Shown here: positions 33,516 to 44,231 of the stretch, one piece after another
Numbering within the stretch: the first letter of the stretch is position 1
Layout of the letters: each line of letters opens with the position of its first letter
NCBI RefSeq assembly: GCF_003351225.1
Contig: NZ_QQSY01000009.1
Span: forward strand, 1 to 50,051
From: Dyella solisilvae
GTDB lineage: Bacteria; Pseudomonadota; Gammaproteobacteria; Xanthomonadales; Rhodanobacteraceae
DNA length: 50,051 nt
Reading direction: 5' to 3'
Translations under genes and position numbers: made by a program
The notes under the pieces: model-generated
Seen by the model: the letters and a program-made list of their open reading frames with translations, nothing else
The model's database searches: none
Told to the model about the DNA's origin: nothing

Positions 33516-34843
33516 GTGAGCCTTTGCACTATCGCAGCACCCGCAGCGCCAGCCATGGGGCACGCATCGATCAGGTGATTGCCGCAGGCCTGGCGCCAGA
33601 CGGGGGCTTGTACGTGCCGGAGGCGCTGCCACAGCGCGAACCCGCTGCGTTCGACCCGAACGGCTCATTGGCCGATACCGCCACCACCCTGCTCGACCCC
33701 TTCTTTCGCAGCAGCGCGCTCGCTGCGGAACTGCCGGGCATTTGCCACGAAGCCTTTGATTTCCCAGTGCCACTGCGGCCGCTCGCGTATCGCGAGGGCG
33801 CCTCGGTGCTGGAGCTGTTCCATGGCCCCAGCGCGGCGTTCAAGGACATCGGCGCGCGTTTCCTCGCCGCCTGCTTCCGGCGCCTGCGGCCTGAGGCGGA
33901 CGCCCCGCTGACCATTCTGGTCGCCACCTCGGGCGACACCGGCGCCGCCGTTGCTGCCGCCTTCCATCGGCAGCCGGGCGTGCGCGTGGTGATCCTCTAC
34001 CCGGACGGTCGCGTGTCGCCGCGCCAGGCCCACCAGCTGGGCTGTTTCGGCGACAACGTGCAGGCCTTGCGCGTGGCGGGCAGCTTCGATGACTGCCAGC
34101 GCATGGTGAAGGCGGCGCTCAACGACAAGGCGCTGCAATCCGCGGTACCGCTGTCCTCGGCCAACAGCATCAGCCTGGGACGGCTGCTGCCGCAGATGAG
34201 CTACTACGCACATGCCGCGTTGAGCGCATGGCGCAAACACGACGCGCCGCTCAACGTCATCGTGCCGACCGGCAACCTGGGCAATGCGCTGGCCTGCGTG
34301 TGGGTGCGCGAGATGGGGCTGCCGGTGGGCGACATCCAGCTGGCCTGCAACGCCAACGCCACGCTGAGCGACTACTTCGACGGCGACACCTACACGCCAC
34401 GCCCGGCGATCCCCACCCTGGCCAATGCGATGGACGTGGGCGCGCCCAGCAACTTCGAACGGCTGCGCTGGACCTTCCCGCGCGACTACGAACTGCGCAT
34501 GCAGTTGCACGCCACCAGCGTGGACGACGACACCATCCGCGCCACCATCGTGCGGCATGCCCGCGACCACGGCGAACTGTTCTGCCCGCATACCGCCACT
34601 GCGGTGCACGTGCTCGACCGCATGGGCGTGATCAGCGCGCCCTGGGCCGTGGTGGCCACGGCGCACCCGGCCAAGTTCGACAGCGTGGTGGAGCCGCTGA
34701 TCGGTCGCGAAGTGGCGGTGCCGCCCGCATTGGCGGCGATGCTGGAACGTCCGGCCAGCGCGGCGCCACTCGCCGCCAGCGATGCCGCGCTGAAATCGTG
34801 GCTGCGTGCGCAGGCGGAGACGGAGAGGGCCGTAGCCGGCTGA
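33512..34843 (+). CDS. thrC: Threonine synthase
   Basis: 443 residues, PLP fold-type II. Lys111 in [14 protein letters not shown] is the expected Schiff-base lysine, [14 protein letters not shown] is the phosphate-binding region, and PTGNLGNA lies in the large domain. It converts O-phosphohomoserine to threonine. ATGA overlap with thrB. Its product feeds IlvA, encoded at the end of the operon 13 kb downstream. A strong hairpin directly follows the stop. Confidence 0.94.
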   Translation: MSEPLHYRSTRSASHGARIDQVIAAGLAPDGGLYVPEALPQREPAAFDPNGSLADTATTLLDPFFRSSALAAELPGICHEAFDFPVPLRPLAYREGASVLELFHGPSAAFKDIGARFLAACFRRLRPEADAPLTILVATSGDTGAAVAAAFHRQPGVRVVILYPDGRVSPRQAHQLGCFGDNVQALRVAGSFDDCQRMVKAALNDKALQSAVPLSSANSISLGRLLPQMSYYAHAALSAWRKHDAPLNVIVPTGNLGNALACVWVREMGLPVGDIQLACNANATLSDYFDGDTYTPRPAIPTLANAMDVGAPSNFERLRWTFPRDYELRMQLHATSVDDDTIRATIVRHARDHGELFCPHTATAVHVLDRMGVISAPWAVVATAHPAKFDSVVEPLIGREVAVPPALAAMLERPASAAPLAASDAALKSWLRAQAETERAVAG

Positions 34844-34844
34844 T

Positions 34845-34871
34845 CTGCGGCGCCCGCGGCGCCGCAGCTTT
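34845..34871 (+). terminator. Terminator of the threonine operon
   Basis: CTGCGGCGCC, 3-nt loop, GGCGCCGCAG: a perfect 10-bp stem followed by CTTTC. It begins 1 bp after the thrC stop. Confidence 0.75.
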
Positions 34872-34925
34872 CATCCCCTCATCCCGGCAAACGCCCGGAT
34901 CACGGCGAACGGGTAACGCGTGGGC

Positions 34926-35498
34926 TCAGCCCAGCGCCGCAAGGATCTGCGCGGTCGAGCGCACGCGACCCAGGCGCGGGAAGATGTTTTCCACGGCAAA
35001 GGCGTGATGCGAGGCGTCCGACGAACTCATCGCGTCTTCCACCAGTACCTGATGGAAGCCCAGCTCGAAGGCCTGGCGCGCGGTGGATTCGACGCCGATG
35101 TTGGTCGACACGCCGCCCAGCACGATCTGCGTAACGCCGCGCCGACGAAGCTGCAGCTCCAGTTCGGTGCCGTAGAACGCGCCCCACTGGCGCTTGACGA
35201 TGTGAATGTCGCCTTCGCCCGCATGAAGCTCGTCGGCGTAGGTCATCCAGTCGGGCGGCAAGTCGCGCGCGGCGGGCGCTGGCTGGTCGGTGAGGGGACG
35301 CAGCATGTCCGCGCCATCGCGCGAGAAACCCACGCGCACCAGCGCCACCGGCGCGCCCAGTTCGCGGAAGCGGGCGGCGAGCTGGCCGGCGCGGCTGAAC
35401 ACGTCGCCCGCGGTGTGCGGGCCGGCGGCGAACGGGGCGATGCCCTTCTGCAGGTCGATCAGCACCAGCGCGGTGCTGCGGGGGTCCAACGTTTCCAT
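34926..35498 (-). CDS. Isochorismatase-fold hydrolase, YecD-like
   Basis: 190 residues. Asp15 (LVLIDLQKG) and Lys102 (IVKRQWGAFYG) of the usual triad are present, but the nucleophile position is Gly135 in GVSTNIGVEST instead of Cys. This matches the true isochorismatase/YecD pattern rather than nicotinamidase-type Cys hydrolases, so it probably cleaves an ether or vinyl-ether substrate, or works without a covalent intermediate (inference). Divergent from the TetR gene with a 162-bp gap carrying the TetR operators, which makes it a likely target. Confidence 0.85.
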   Translation of the reverse strand: METLDPRSTALVLIDLQKGIAPFAAGPHTAGDVFSRAGQLAARFRELGAPVALVRVGFSRDGADMLRPLTDQPAPAARDLPPDWMTYADELHAGEGDIHIVKRQWGAFYGTELELQLRRRGVTQIVLGGVSTNIGVESTARQAFELGFHQVLVEDAMSSSDASHHAFAVENIFPRLGRVRSTAQILAALG

Positions 35499-35633
35499 GG
35501 TGGTGCTCCGGCATTCTCGGGCCGGCGCCGCTGCAAGACTTGCCCGGACGCCCGGCGATAAGTAAAAGCATGGAGGCCGCAGGTACGGGACGGGCCTCGA
35601 TGCCCCCGCCGAGACCCTGGCAGGGATCAGATA

Positions 35634-35677
35634 TGTGAGGGTAGCCTCACATTGGAGTTTATGAGGATGGCCTCACG
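35634..35677. promoter_or_regulatory. Tandem TetR operators
   Basis: Site 1 is TGTGAGG-GTAG-CCTCACA (35634-35651), a perfect 7-4-7 inverted repeat. Site 2 is TATGAGG-ATGG-CCTCACG (35660-35677), with 5 inner stem pairs. The sites are 26 bp apart on the same helical-face register, and site 2 covers the candidate start codons of the TetR gene. Confidence 0.8.
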
Positions 35678-36287
35678 TATTTCAAGCCAGGGCGGTCGCC
35701 CGCCGCAGCGCCGCCGTGGTCATGAGCGGGTTGCGGCGCTGCTCGCGGCAGCCTCGGACTGCTTCGTCGAAAGAGGCTACGACGCTACCACCATGACCGA
35801 GGTGGCGGCGCGTGCGGGCGCCTCGATCGGCTCGCTGTACCAGTTCTTTCCGACCAAGGAGGCGCTGGCCGAGGCGCTGATGGCCGACCACGCCGAGGCG
35901 CTGTATGCGCGGATGGAGCGGCTGGTCGAGCAGGCCCCGGGCTGGGACACGCAGGAACTTGCCACCCGGCTCATCCGCACGTTCGCCGACTACCGCCGGC
36001 AGCATCCTTCGTTCACGACACTGGTGGAGGCTGGTGGCTCGCTGCCGCCGATGCTGGGGCGCACCATACGTCAGCGGATGCGCGACTACCTCTGCCGCAT
36101 CCTCGCGATCCACGCGCCGGGCCTCGCCGCCGGCGAGCTGCGGCCCGCGGCCATGGTCGTGCAGCAACTGATGAAGGCGGCGGTCGCGTTGCAGAACGAG
36201 CAGCCCGCCGCCCTGCGCCAGAGCGCGCAAACCCAGCTGCGGCGCACCCTGGAGCTGTACCTGAAAGATCTCGCGCAAACAGGCTGA
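35667..36287 (+). CDS. TetR-family transcriptional regulator
   Basis: 206 residues. The N-terminal helix-turn-helix (~22-66) has ATTMTEVAARAGASIGSLYQFFPTKEAL, typical of TetR/AcrR. The ligand-binding helical domain follows to ~200. Two ATG codons are possible: 35667 (GGAG nine bases upstream) or 35661 (GGAG only three bases upstream); I prefer 35667. The tandem operators at 35634-35677 imply autorepression and control of the divergent isochorismatase-fold gene. Inducer unknown. Confidence 0.87.
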   Translation: MASRISSQGGRPPQRRRGHERVAALLAAASDCFVERGYDATTMTEVAARAGASIGSLYQFFPTKEALAEALMADHAEALYARMERLVEQAPGWDTQELATRLIRTFADYRRQHPSFTTLVEAGGSLPPMLGRTIRQRMRDYLCRILAIHAPGLAAGELRPAAMVVQQLMKAAVALQNEQPAALRQSAQTQLRRTLELYLKDLAQTG

Positions 36288-36318
36288 CCATGCGCCAGCG
36301 CACGTGGCCCGGCGCATC

Positions 36319-36336
36319 TGGACTTCTGGACGTCCA
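36319..36336. promoter_or_regulatory. Shared operator-like site upstream of leu/ilv operon
   Basis: TGGACTTCTGGACGTCCA: 16 of 18 bases match the thr site at 31060. It sits inside a longer imperfect 30-bp palindrome whose ends are CGCAT and ATGCG (36313-36342). It ends 45 bp before the -35. Confidence 0.6.
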
Positions 36337-36381
36337 AATGCGCACACGAACACACGATTGCAAAAATTTCACAAGAAACTG

Positions 36382-36411
36382 TTGACAAGGGATTGCACCC
36401 CCCGTTACGGT
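36382..36411 (+). promoter_or_regulatory. leu/ilv operon promoter
   Basis: TTGACA (36382-36387), 18-bp spacer, TACGGT (36406-36411), then 7 nt to the leader ATG. Geometry is identical to the thr promoter, and a leaderless transcript is predicted. Confidence 0.7.
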
Positions 36412-36418
36412 CGATCCC

Positions 36419-36556
36419 ATGTCGCAGCGCAACAGCCACGATCGCATCGCCGAACCGATCCGCCCAAGGGCGGTCACGGTACCGCTGCGGCTTCGCGACA
36501 ACCTCCTTCTTGCCCTTGTACTCGTACTCCTTATTACCAACGGAGGTGCGGGCTGA
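36419..36556 (+). CDS. leu/ilv operon leader peptide
   Basis: 45 codons. Residues 28-40 read NLLLALVLVLLIT: seven Leu, two Val, one Ile and one Thr, followed by NGGAG and stop. This is a multivalent control run for leucine, valine, isoleucine and threonine. The last codons (GGTGCGGG, 36545-36552) pair perfectly over 8 bp with CCCGCACC (36606-36613), the 5' arm of the terminator. A ribosome stalled in the run leaves this segment free (antitermination); one at the stop codon covers it (termination). No Shine-Dalgarno sequence is present, in keeping with a leaderless mRNA. Confidence 0.87.
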   Translation: MSQRNSHDRIAEPIRPRAVTVPLRLRDNLLLALVLVLLITNGGAG

Positions 36557-36604
36557 GGGCGTGTGTCCAGGTAAAGCAAAACTGACCTGAATACCACCGA
36601 AGAA

Positions 36605-36636
36605 CCCCGCACCCGGTAACGGATGCGGGGTTTTTT
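36605..36636 (+). terminator. leu/ilv attenuator terminator
   Basis: CCCCGCA and TGCGGGG pair, with an inner CCG-GTAA-CGG stem-loop, followed by TTTTTT. A classical intrinsic terminator 48 nt after the leader stop and 34 nt before leuA. An alternative small hairpin (CAGGT 36568 with ACCTG 36585) lies between. Confidence 0.93.
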
Positions 36637-36670
36637 GTTGCCCAACGGCGCGTGCCAGCGGAGCCAAACG

Positions 36671-38266
<1,596 letters not shown>

Positions 38267-38282
38267 TTCCAAGGAGCACCCG

Positions 38283-39221
38283 ATGACCACGCCCTTCCTC
38301 TGGCACAACGGACAGATCAAACCCTGGACCGAGGCCACCGTGCACGTGAGCACCCACGCGCTGCATTACGGTTCTTCGGTGTTCGAGGGCGAGCGCGTGT
38401 ACGCGACGCCGCAGGGTCCGGCCTATTTCCGCCTTGCCGATCACACCCGCCGCCTGTTCGAGTCGGCCAAGATCTACGAGATCGACATCGGCTACAGCGA
38501 GGACGAGATCAACGCCGCCTGCCAGGAAGTGATCCGCGCCAACCGCATGAAGTCGGCCTATGTGCGCCCGATCGTGTTCCGCGGCGCCGGCGGCCTGGGC
38601 GTGCTGCCCAAGGGCGATTCGCCGGTGGACGTGGCGATCATGGCGCTGGAATGGGGCGCCTATTTGGGCGACGCGCTGGAGCATGGCGCGGATGTGTGCG
38701 TGTCGTCCTGGCATCGCCCGGCGCCGAACACCTTCCCGAGCTGGGCCAAGGCCGGCGGCAACTACCTGTCGAGCCAGCTGATCGCACTGGAAGCCCGCCG
38801 CGGCGGCTACGCCGAAGGCATCGCGCTGGGCCATAACGGCCTGCTCAGCGAAGGCGCCGGCGAGAACCTGTTCCTGGTGAAGAAAGGCAAGCTGCTGACG
38901 CCGCCGAGCAGCGCCGGCATCCTGGCTGGCATCACGCGCGAGTCCGTGATCACCCTGGCCGGCGAGCTGGGCATCACCGTGGAAGAGCGCGATCTGCCGC
39001 GCGAGGCGCTGTACACCGCCGACGAAGTGTTCATGACCGGCACCGCCGCCGAGATCACCCCGGTGCGCTCGGTTGACCGCAAGCCCGTGGGCACGGGCCG
39101 CCCGGGCGACGTGACGCGCGCGCTGCAGAAGGCCTTCTTTGGCTTGTTCGACGGCACGACTGAAGATCAATGGGGATGGCTCACGCCGGTCCAGGTCGAG
39201 ACCGCGCAGGAGGCTGCGTAA
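38283..39221 (+). CDS. ilvE: Branched-chain amino-acid aminotransferase
   Basis: 312 residues, PLP fold-type IV. Lys156 in [13 protein letters not shown] is the cofactor lysine. [13 protein letters not shown] and [14 protein letters not shown] are the class-IV signatures. It transaminates the keto acids of Leu, Val and Ile. AAGGAG lies just upstream of the ATG. The stop overlaps the leuC start by one base (TAATG). Its placement inside the leu genes, between leuA and leuC, is unusual. Confidence 0.94.
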   Translation: MTTPFLWHNGQIKPWTEATVHVSTHALHYGSSVFEGERVYATPQGPAYFRLADHTRRLFESAKIYEIDIGYSEDEINAACQEVIRANRMKSAYVRPIVFRGAGGLGVLPKGDSPVDVAIMALEWGAYLGDALEHGADVCVSSWHRPAPNTFPSWAKAGGNYLSSQLIALEARRGGYAEGIALGHNGLLSEGAGENLFLVKKGKLLTPPSSAGILAGITRESVITLAGELGITVEERDLPREALYTADEVFMTGTAAEITPVRSVDRKPVGTGRPGDVTRALQKAFFGLFDGTTEDQWGWLTPVQVETAQEAA

Positions 39222-40630
39222 TGGCCAAGACCCTGTTCGAAAAGGTGTGGGACGCTCATGTCGTTGCAGCTGAATCCAGCGACACGCCGGCGATCATCTA
39301 CATCGACCTGCACCTGGTGCACGAAGTCACCTCGCCGCAGGCCTTCAGCGAACTGCGCGAACGCGGCCTGAAGCTGCGCCGTCCGGATCGCATGCTGGCG
39401 ACGCTGGATCACTCCACGCCCACCCTGCCCGCTGGCGCCGACGGTGAACGCCCGTACGCGAACGCCGAGGCGAAAGCCCAGGTGTCGCAGCTGGAAAAGA
39501 ACTGCCGCGAGTTCGGCGTCGAACTGCACGGCTGGGACAGCGATGATCGCGGCATCGTGCACGTGATCGGTCCGGAGCTGGGCGCCACCCAGCCGGGCAT
39601 GACCATCGTGTGCGGCGACAGCCACACCTCCACCCACGGCGCCTTCGGCGCGCTGGCCTTCGGCATCGGCACCACCGAGGTGGGTCATGTGATGGCCACA
39701 CAGTGCCTGCTGCAGCGCAAGCCCAGGACGCTGGCGATCCATGTCGACGGCCAGCTCCCGGTGGGCGTGGGCGCCAAGGACCTGATCCTGCACATCATCG
39801 GCGAGATCGGCGTGGACGGCGGCACCGGCTATGTCATCGAGTACCGCGGCGGCGCCATCGAAGCCATGTCGATGGAAGAGCGCATGACGGTGTGCAACAT
39901 GTCGATCGAGGCTGGCGCCCGCGCGGGCCTGATCGCGCCGGACGACACCACCTTCGCCTGGCTCAAGGGTCGCGCCCGCGCGCCACAGGGCAGCGCGTGG
40001 GATGCGGCGGTCGAGCGCTGGCGCGCGCTGCGCACCGACGCCGGCGCCACGTATGACCGCGAAGTGCGCATCGACGCCAGCAAGGTGCGGCCCACCGTCA
40101 CCTACGGCACCCACCCGGGCATGGCGATTGCCATGGACAAGCCGGTGCCGGCCGCACGCAACGCGGTGGAGAAGCGCGCGCTCGACTACATGAAGAGCGA
40201 GGCCGGCAAGCCCATGCAGGGCATGGCGGTGGACGTGGTGTTTGTCGGCAGCTGCACCAACTCGCGCCTGTCGGACCTGCGCGAAGCCGCCCATGTGCTG
40301 CGCGGCCGCCGCGTCGCCGAGGGCGTGCGCATGCTGGTGGTGCCGGGCTCCGAAGCGGTGCGCCGCGACGCCGAGCGCGAAGGGCTGCACGAGGTCTTCA
40401 CCGCCGCCGGGGCCGAATGGCGCGTTCCGGGCTGCTCGATGTGCATCGCCATGAACGGCGACCTGGCGCAGCCGGGCCAGCTGGTGGTGAGCACCTCCAA
40501 CCGCAACTTCGAAGGCCGCCAGGGCAAGGGCGCACGCACGGTGCTGGCGAGCCCAGCCACCGCCGCCGCATCCGCCGTGGCAGGGCGCATTGCGGATCCA
40601 CGTGAGTACTTGACGGAGGTTGCGGCATGA
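39221..40630 (+). CDS. leuC: 3-isopropylmalate dehydratase large subunit
   Basis: 469 residues, aconitase family. [4Fe-4S] ligands Cys345, Cys405 and Cys408 (GSCTNSR; GCSMC). [13 protein letters not shown] is the substrate-binding signature. It pairs with LeuD to isomerise 2- to 3-isopropylmalate. The start overlaps the ilvE stop. The last codons read ATGA, as if a gene once overlapped here, but leuD now lies 186 bp away across a repeat. Confidence 0.95.
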   Translation: MAKTLFEKVWDAHVVAAESSDTPAIIYIDLHLVHEVTSPQAFSELRERGLKLRRPDRMLATLDHSTPTLPAGADGERPYANAEAKAQVSQLEKNCREFGVELHGWDSDDRGIVHVIGPELGATQPGMTIVCGDSHTSTHGAFGALAFGIGTTEVGHVMATQCLLQRKPRTLAIHVDGQLPVGVGAKDLILHIIGEIGVDGGTGYVIEYRGGAIEAMSMEERMTVCNMSIEAGARAGLIAPDDTTFAWLKGRARAPQGSAWDAAVERWRALRTDAGATYDREVRIDASKVRPTVTYGTHPGMAIAMDKPVPAARNAVEKRALDYMKSEAGKPMQGMAVDVVFVGSCTNSRLSDLREAAHVLRGRRVAEGVRMLVVPGSEAVRRDAEREGLHEVFTAAGAEWRVPGCSMCIAMNGDLAQPGQLVVSTSNRNFEGRQGKGARTVLASPATAAASAVAGRIADPREYLTEVAA

Positions 40631-40647
40631 AGGTGCGCGCTTTTCCT

Positions 40648-40766
40648 CCTCTCCCCTCCGGGGAGAGGACCGAGGTGAGGGGTCAATCTTGCGAAAGCCT
40701 CGCTTCATCCGACGTTACGACTAGCACCCACCCCTCACCCCAACCCTCTCCCCGGAGGGGAGAGGG
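40648..40766. repeat. Inverted GC-rich repeat in leuC-leuD gap
   Basis: Two hairpins in inverted order: CCTCTCCCC-TCC-GGGGAGAGG (40648-40668) and CCCTCTCCCC-GGA-GGGGAGAGGG (40744-40766). The flanks GAGGTGAGGGG and CCCCTCACCCC are also complementary, so the whole block can fold as one large hairpin. The type is a small mobile intergenic repeat. An in-frame 62-codon frame (40627-40815) crosses it. Confidence 0.8.
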
Positions 40767-40816
40767 AGCCAATGCGTACGCGCTGTTCGGTTGTTGTCCT
40801 TCGGAGGTTTTCTGAC

Positions 40817-41401
40817 ATGCGCCCCGTCACCCGCATCCACTCCCGCACCGCCGTCCTGGCCGACGAGAACATCGACACCGACCGCATCATCCCGGCGCGC
40901 TTCCTCACCACCACCGAGCGCGCGGGCCTGGGCAAGCTGTGCTTCAACGACTGGCGCTACCAGGCCGACGGCAGCGACAACCCGGCGTTTCCGTTGAACC
41001 AGCCCAAGGCCAAGGGTTGCTCGATCCTCGTCGCGGGCCGCAACTTCGGTTGCGGCTCCTCGCGCGAGCATGCGCCGTGGGCGCTGCTGGACTACGGCAT
41101 CCACGCGGTGCTGTGCAGCGAGATCGCGGACATCTTCCGCAACAACGCGCTGAAGAACGGCCTGCTGGCGATCGTGCTGGACGAAGCCGAGCACCGCTGG
41201 CTGCTCGCCAACCCTGGCATCGAGCTGAGCATCGACGTGCGCGAGCAGTACATCGCGCTGCCCGACGGTGGCCGCATCCGTTTCCAGCTGGAGCCGTTCG
41301 CCCGTCATTGCCTGCTGAACGGCGTCGACCAGCTGGGCTACCTGCAACAACACGGTGATGCCATCACCGCTTACGAACAACGCGTGGAGAGAGCCGCATG
41401 A
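40817..41401 (+). CDS. leuD: 3-isopropylmalate dehydratase small subunit
   Basis: 194 residues, swivel domain of the aconitase family. [14 protein letters not shown] at ~17-30 and [17 protein letters not shown] at ~72-88 are the LeuD signatures. ATG 40817 has GGAGG nine bases upstream. It follows the repeat; a frame through the repeat ends at 40815, one base before this start. ATGA overlap with leuB. Confidence 0.94.
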   Translation: MRPVTRIHSRTAVLADENIDTDRIIPARFLTTTERAGLGKLCFNDWRYQADGSDNPAFPLNQPKAKGCSILVAGRNFGCGSSREHAPWALLDYGIHAVLCSEIADIFRNNALKNGLLAIVLDEAEHRWLLANPGIELSIDVREQYIALPDGGRIRFQLEPFARHCLLNGVDQLGYLQQHGDAITAYEQRVERAA

Positions 41402-42495
41402 GAGCGCATATCGTCACCCTGCCCGGTGATGGCGTTGGCCCGGAGGTCACCGCTGCCGCGGTCTCCGTGTTGGACGCTGTCGCCGCGCACTTCGATCACC
41501 ATTTCCACTTCGAGGAGCATCAGATCGGCGGCTGCGCCATCGATGCCACCGGCGAACCGCTGCCGGCCGCCTCGCTCGAGGCCTGCAAGGCTGCCGACGC
41601 GGTGCTGCTGGGCGCGGTAGGCGGCCCCAAGTGGTCCGACCCGAATGCACCGGTGCGCCCGGAACAGGGCCTGCTGGCGCTGCGCGCGGCGCTGGGCGTG
41701 TACGCCAACCTGCGCCCGCTGCAGGTGCACGAGGCGCTGGCCGAGCTGTCACCGCTGAAGAACGAGAAGCTCAAGAACGTCGATGTGCTGTTCGTGCGCG
41801 AACTCACCGGCGGCGCGTATTTCGGCGCCAAGACCCGCACCATCGACACCGCCACCGACGAGTGCAAGTACACCGTGGCCGAGGTCGAGCGCGTGGTGCG
41901 TCGTGCGTTCCAGCTGGCGCGTGAGCGCCGCAAGCACGTCACCTCGGTGGACAAGGCCAACGTGCTGGAAACCTCGCGCCTGTGGCGCAGCACGGTGACG
42001 CGCGTCGCCGCGGAATTCCCGGACGTGAAGCTGGAGCACCAGCTGGTCGACTCGATGGCGATGCTGCTGCTGACCCAGCCGGGCCGCTACGACGTGGTCG
42101 TCACCGAGAACCTGTTCGGCGACATCCTCACAGACGAAGCCGCCGCGCTGGCCGGTTCGCTGGGCCTGCTGCCCTCGGCCTCGCTGGGCGAAGGCAAGGG
42201 TGGCCTGTACGAGCCCATCCACGGTTCGGCGCCGGACATCGCCGGCCAGGGCGTGGCCAATCCGCTGGGCGCGATCCTCTCCGCCGCCATGCTGCTGCGT
42301 CATTCGCTGGGCCTGGAGCAGGAAGCGGCCGCCATCGAAGCGGCTGTGGCCGATGTGATCGAGCACGGCCCCCACACGCGCGACATCGGCGGCAAGGCCG
42401 GCACCAAGGAGGTGCTGGACGCCGTGCTGGTCGCACTCGACGAACACGCCTGCAATGCAGCCGCCTTTCTTCGCTGGGGGCGGGCCTGCGGATGA
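41398..42495 (+). CDS. leuB: 3-isopropylmalate dehydrogenase
   Basis: 365 residues, beta-decarboxylating dehydrogenase family. [10 protein letters not shown] at 8-17, substrate Arg/Lys/Asp in [32 protein letters not shown] and the NAD loop [15 protein letters not shown]. It oxidises and decarboxylates 3-isopropylmalate. It overlaps leuD and ilvD by 4 bp each, so it is translationally coupled on both sides. Confidence 0.96.
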   Translation: MRAHIVTLPGDGVGPEVTAAAVSVLDAVAAHFDHHFHFEEHQIGGCAIDATGEPLPAASLEACKAADAVLLGAVGGPKWSDPNAPVRPEQGLLALRAALGVYANLRPLQVHEALAELSPLKNEKLKNVDVLFVRELTGGAYFGAKTRTIDTATDECKYTVAEVERVVRRAFQLARERRKHVTSVDKANVLETSRLWRSTVTRVAAEFPDVKLEHQLVDSMAMLLLTQPGRYDVVVTENLFGDILTDEAAALAGSLGLLPSASLGEGKGGLYEPIHGSAPDIAGQGVANPLGAILSAAMLLRHSLGLEQEAAAIEAAVADVIEHGPHTRDIGGKAGTKEVLDAVLVALDEHACNAAAFLRWGRACG

Positions 42496-44231
42496 GCACT
42501 GGGAAATCTATGCGTAGCGACCTGATCAAGACCGGCCCCGATCGCGCCCCGGCGCGCGCCATGCTGCGCGCCACCGGGCTGGACGATGCCGCCATCACCA
42601 AGCCGCTGGTGGCGATCGTGCACACGTGGTCCAACGTGAGCCCGTGCAACCTCAACCTGCGCGAGCTGGCCGAGCACGCCGCTGAAGGCATTCGCGCCGC
42701 CGGCGGCACGCCGATCGAGTTCAACACCATCGCGGTGACCGACGGCATCGCCATGGGCACGCCGGGCATGCGCGCCTCGCTGATCAGTCGCGAGGTGATC
42801 GCCGATTCGATCGAGCTCGCCGTCGACGGCCACTGCCTCGATGCGATGGTCGTGCTGTGCGGCTGCGACAAGACCATTCCTGCCGCCGCGATGGCGATGG
42901 CGCGCCTGGATATCCCCAGCGTCGCGCTGTACGGCGGCACCATTGCCCATGGCACCCACGATAACCACCCGATCACCATCCAGCAGGTGTTCGAGGCGGT
43001 GGGCGCGTACGGCGCGGGCAAGATCGACGATGCCGAGCTGACCTCGGTGGAGCGCGATGCCTGCCCGGGCGCCGGCGCCTGTGGCGGCCAGTTCACCGCC
43101 AACACGATGGCGATGGTGTTGTCCACGCTCGGTCTTTCCCCGATGGGCTTCAACGACATCCCCGCCACCCACCCGGCCAAGACCGCCGCGGCGCGCCGCT
43201 GCGGTCAGCTGGTGATGGAATGCCTGAAAGAAGGCCGCACGCCGCGTTCGATGCTCACGCCCACCGCGTTCCGCAACGCCGCGCGCATGGTGGCCGCGAC
43301 CGCCGGCTCCACCAACGCCGTACTGCATCTGCTGGCGATCGCCCGTGAAGCCGGCACGCCGTGGACGCTGGAAGATTTCGAGCCGGCATCGAAGCACACG
43401 CCGGTGATCGCCGACCTGTTGCCGGGTGGCCGTTACACGGCGGTCGAATTGTTCGGCGCCGGCGGCAGCGCACGCGTGGCTCAGGAACTGATCGCCGCCG
43501 GCATGCTGGACGACGCGCCCACCATCACCGGTCGCAACCTGTTCGAGGAAGCCGCGGTCGCCCCGCGCGCCGAGCAGCAGTATGTGGTGCATCCGGTGAC
43601 GCAGCCACTCAAGCCGCGCGGCGGTTATTCGATCCTGTACGGCAACCTCGCGCCGGAGGGCTGCATCCTCAAACTGGCCGGCAAGGGCGCCAACCACTTC
43701 GAAGGCCGCGCCCGCGTGTTCGAGAGCGAGGAACAGGCTTTCGCCGCGGTGCAGGGCGGCGGCATCGAGAAGGGTGACGTCATCGTCATCCGCAACGAAG
43801 GCCCCGCAGGCGGTCCGGGCATGCGCGAAATGCTCGGCGTCACCGCGGCGCTGGTCGGCCGCGGCCTGGGCGACGACGTCGCGCTGATCACCGATGGCCG
43901 CTTCTCCGGCGCCACGCACGGCTACATGGTGGGCCACATTGCGCCGGAAGCGGCGCGCGGCGGCCCGATCGCGCTGCTGCGCGAAGGCGACCCCATCCGC
44001 ATCGACGCCGACACGCGCCAGATCAGCACCACCGCCGACCTGGCCTCGCGCCGCGCCGGCTGGCAGCCGCCGGCGCCGAAGGTCACCCGTGGCGCGCTGG
44101 CCAAGTACGCGTTGCTGGTTGGCTCAGCCTCCGACGGCGCCACCACGCACCCGTCCGCTTCACGCATCACGTCCGCATCCACCTCTTCTCAACACGTCAA
44201 CGAAGACACGAACGCAGGAGTCACCGCATGA
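42492..44231 (+). CDS. ilvD: Dihydroxy-acid dehydratase
   Basis: 579 residues, IlvD/Edd family. Fe-S ligands Cys52 (SPCN), Cys125 (CGCDKT) and Cys197 (GACGG). It makes the 2-keto acids of Val and Ile. After the normal family end (about residue 543, YALLVGSAS) there is a further Ser/Thr-rich tail that runs into an ATGA overlap with ilvC. ATG 42492 overlaps the leuB stop; ATG 42510 is an alternative start. Confidence 0.94.
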   Translation: MSTGKSMRSDLIKTGPDRAPARAMLRATGLDDAAITKPLVAIVHTWSNVSPCNLNLRELAEHAAEGIRAAGGTPIEFNTIAVTDGIAMGTPGMRASLISREVIADSIELAVDGHCLDAMVVLCGCDKTIPAAAMAMARLDIPSVALYGGTIAHGTHDNHPITIQQVFEAVGAYGAGKIDDAELTSVERDACPGAGACGGQFTANTMAMVLSTLGLSPMGFNDIPATHPAKTAAARRCGQLVMECLKEGRTPRSMLTPTAFRNAARMVAATAGSTNAVLHLLAIAREAGTPWTLEDFEPASKHTPVIADLLPGGRYTAVELFGAGGSARVAQELIAAGMLDDAPTITGRNLFEEAAVAPRAEQQYVVHPVTQPLKPRGGYSILYGNLAPEGCILKLAGKGANHFEGRARVFESEEQAFAAVQGGGIEKGDVIVIRNEGPAGGPGMREMLGVTAALVGRGLGDDVALITDGRFSGATHGYMVGHIAPEAARGGPIALLREGDPIRIDADTRQISTTADLASRRAGWQPPAPKVTRGALAKYALLVGSASDGATTHPSASRITSASTSSQHVNEDTNAGVTA

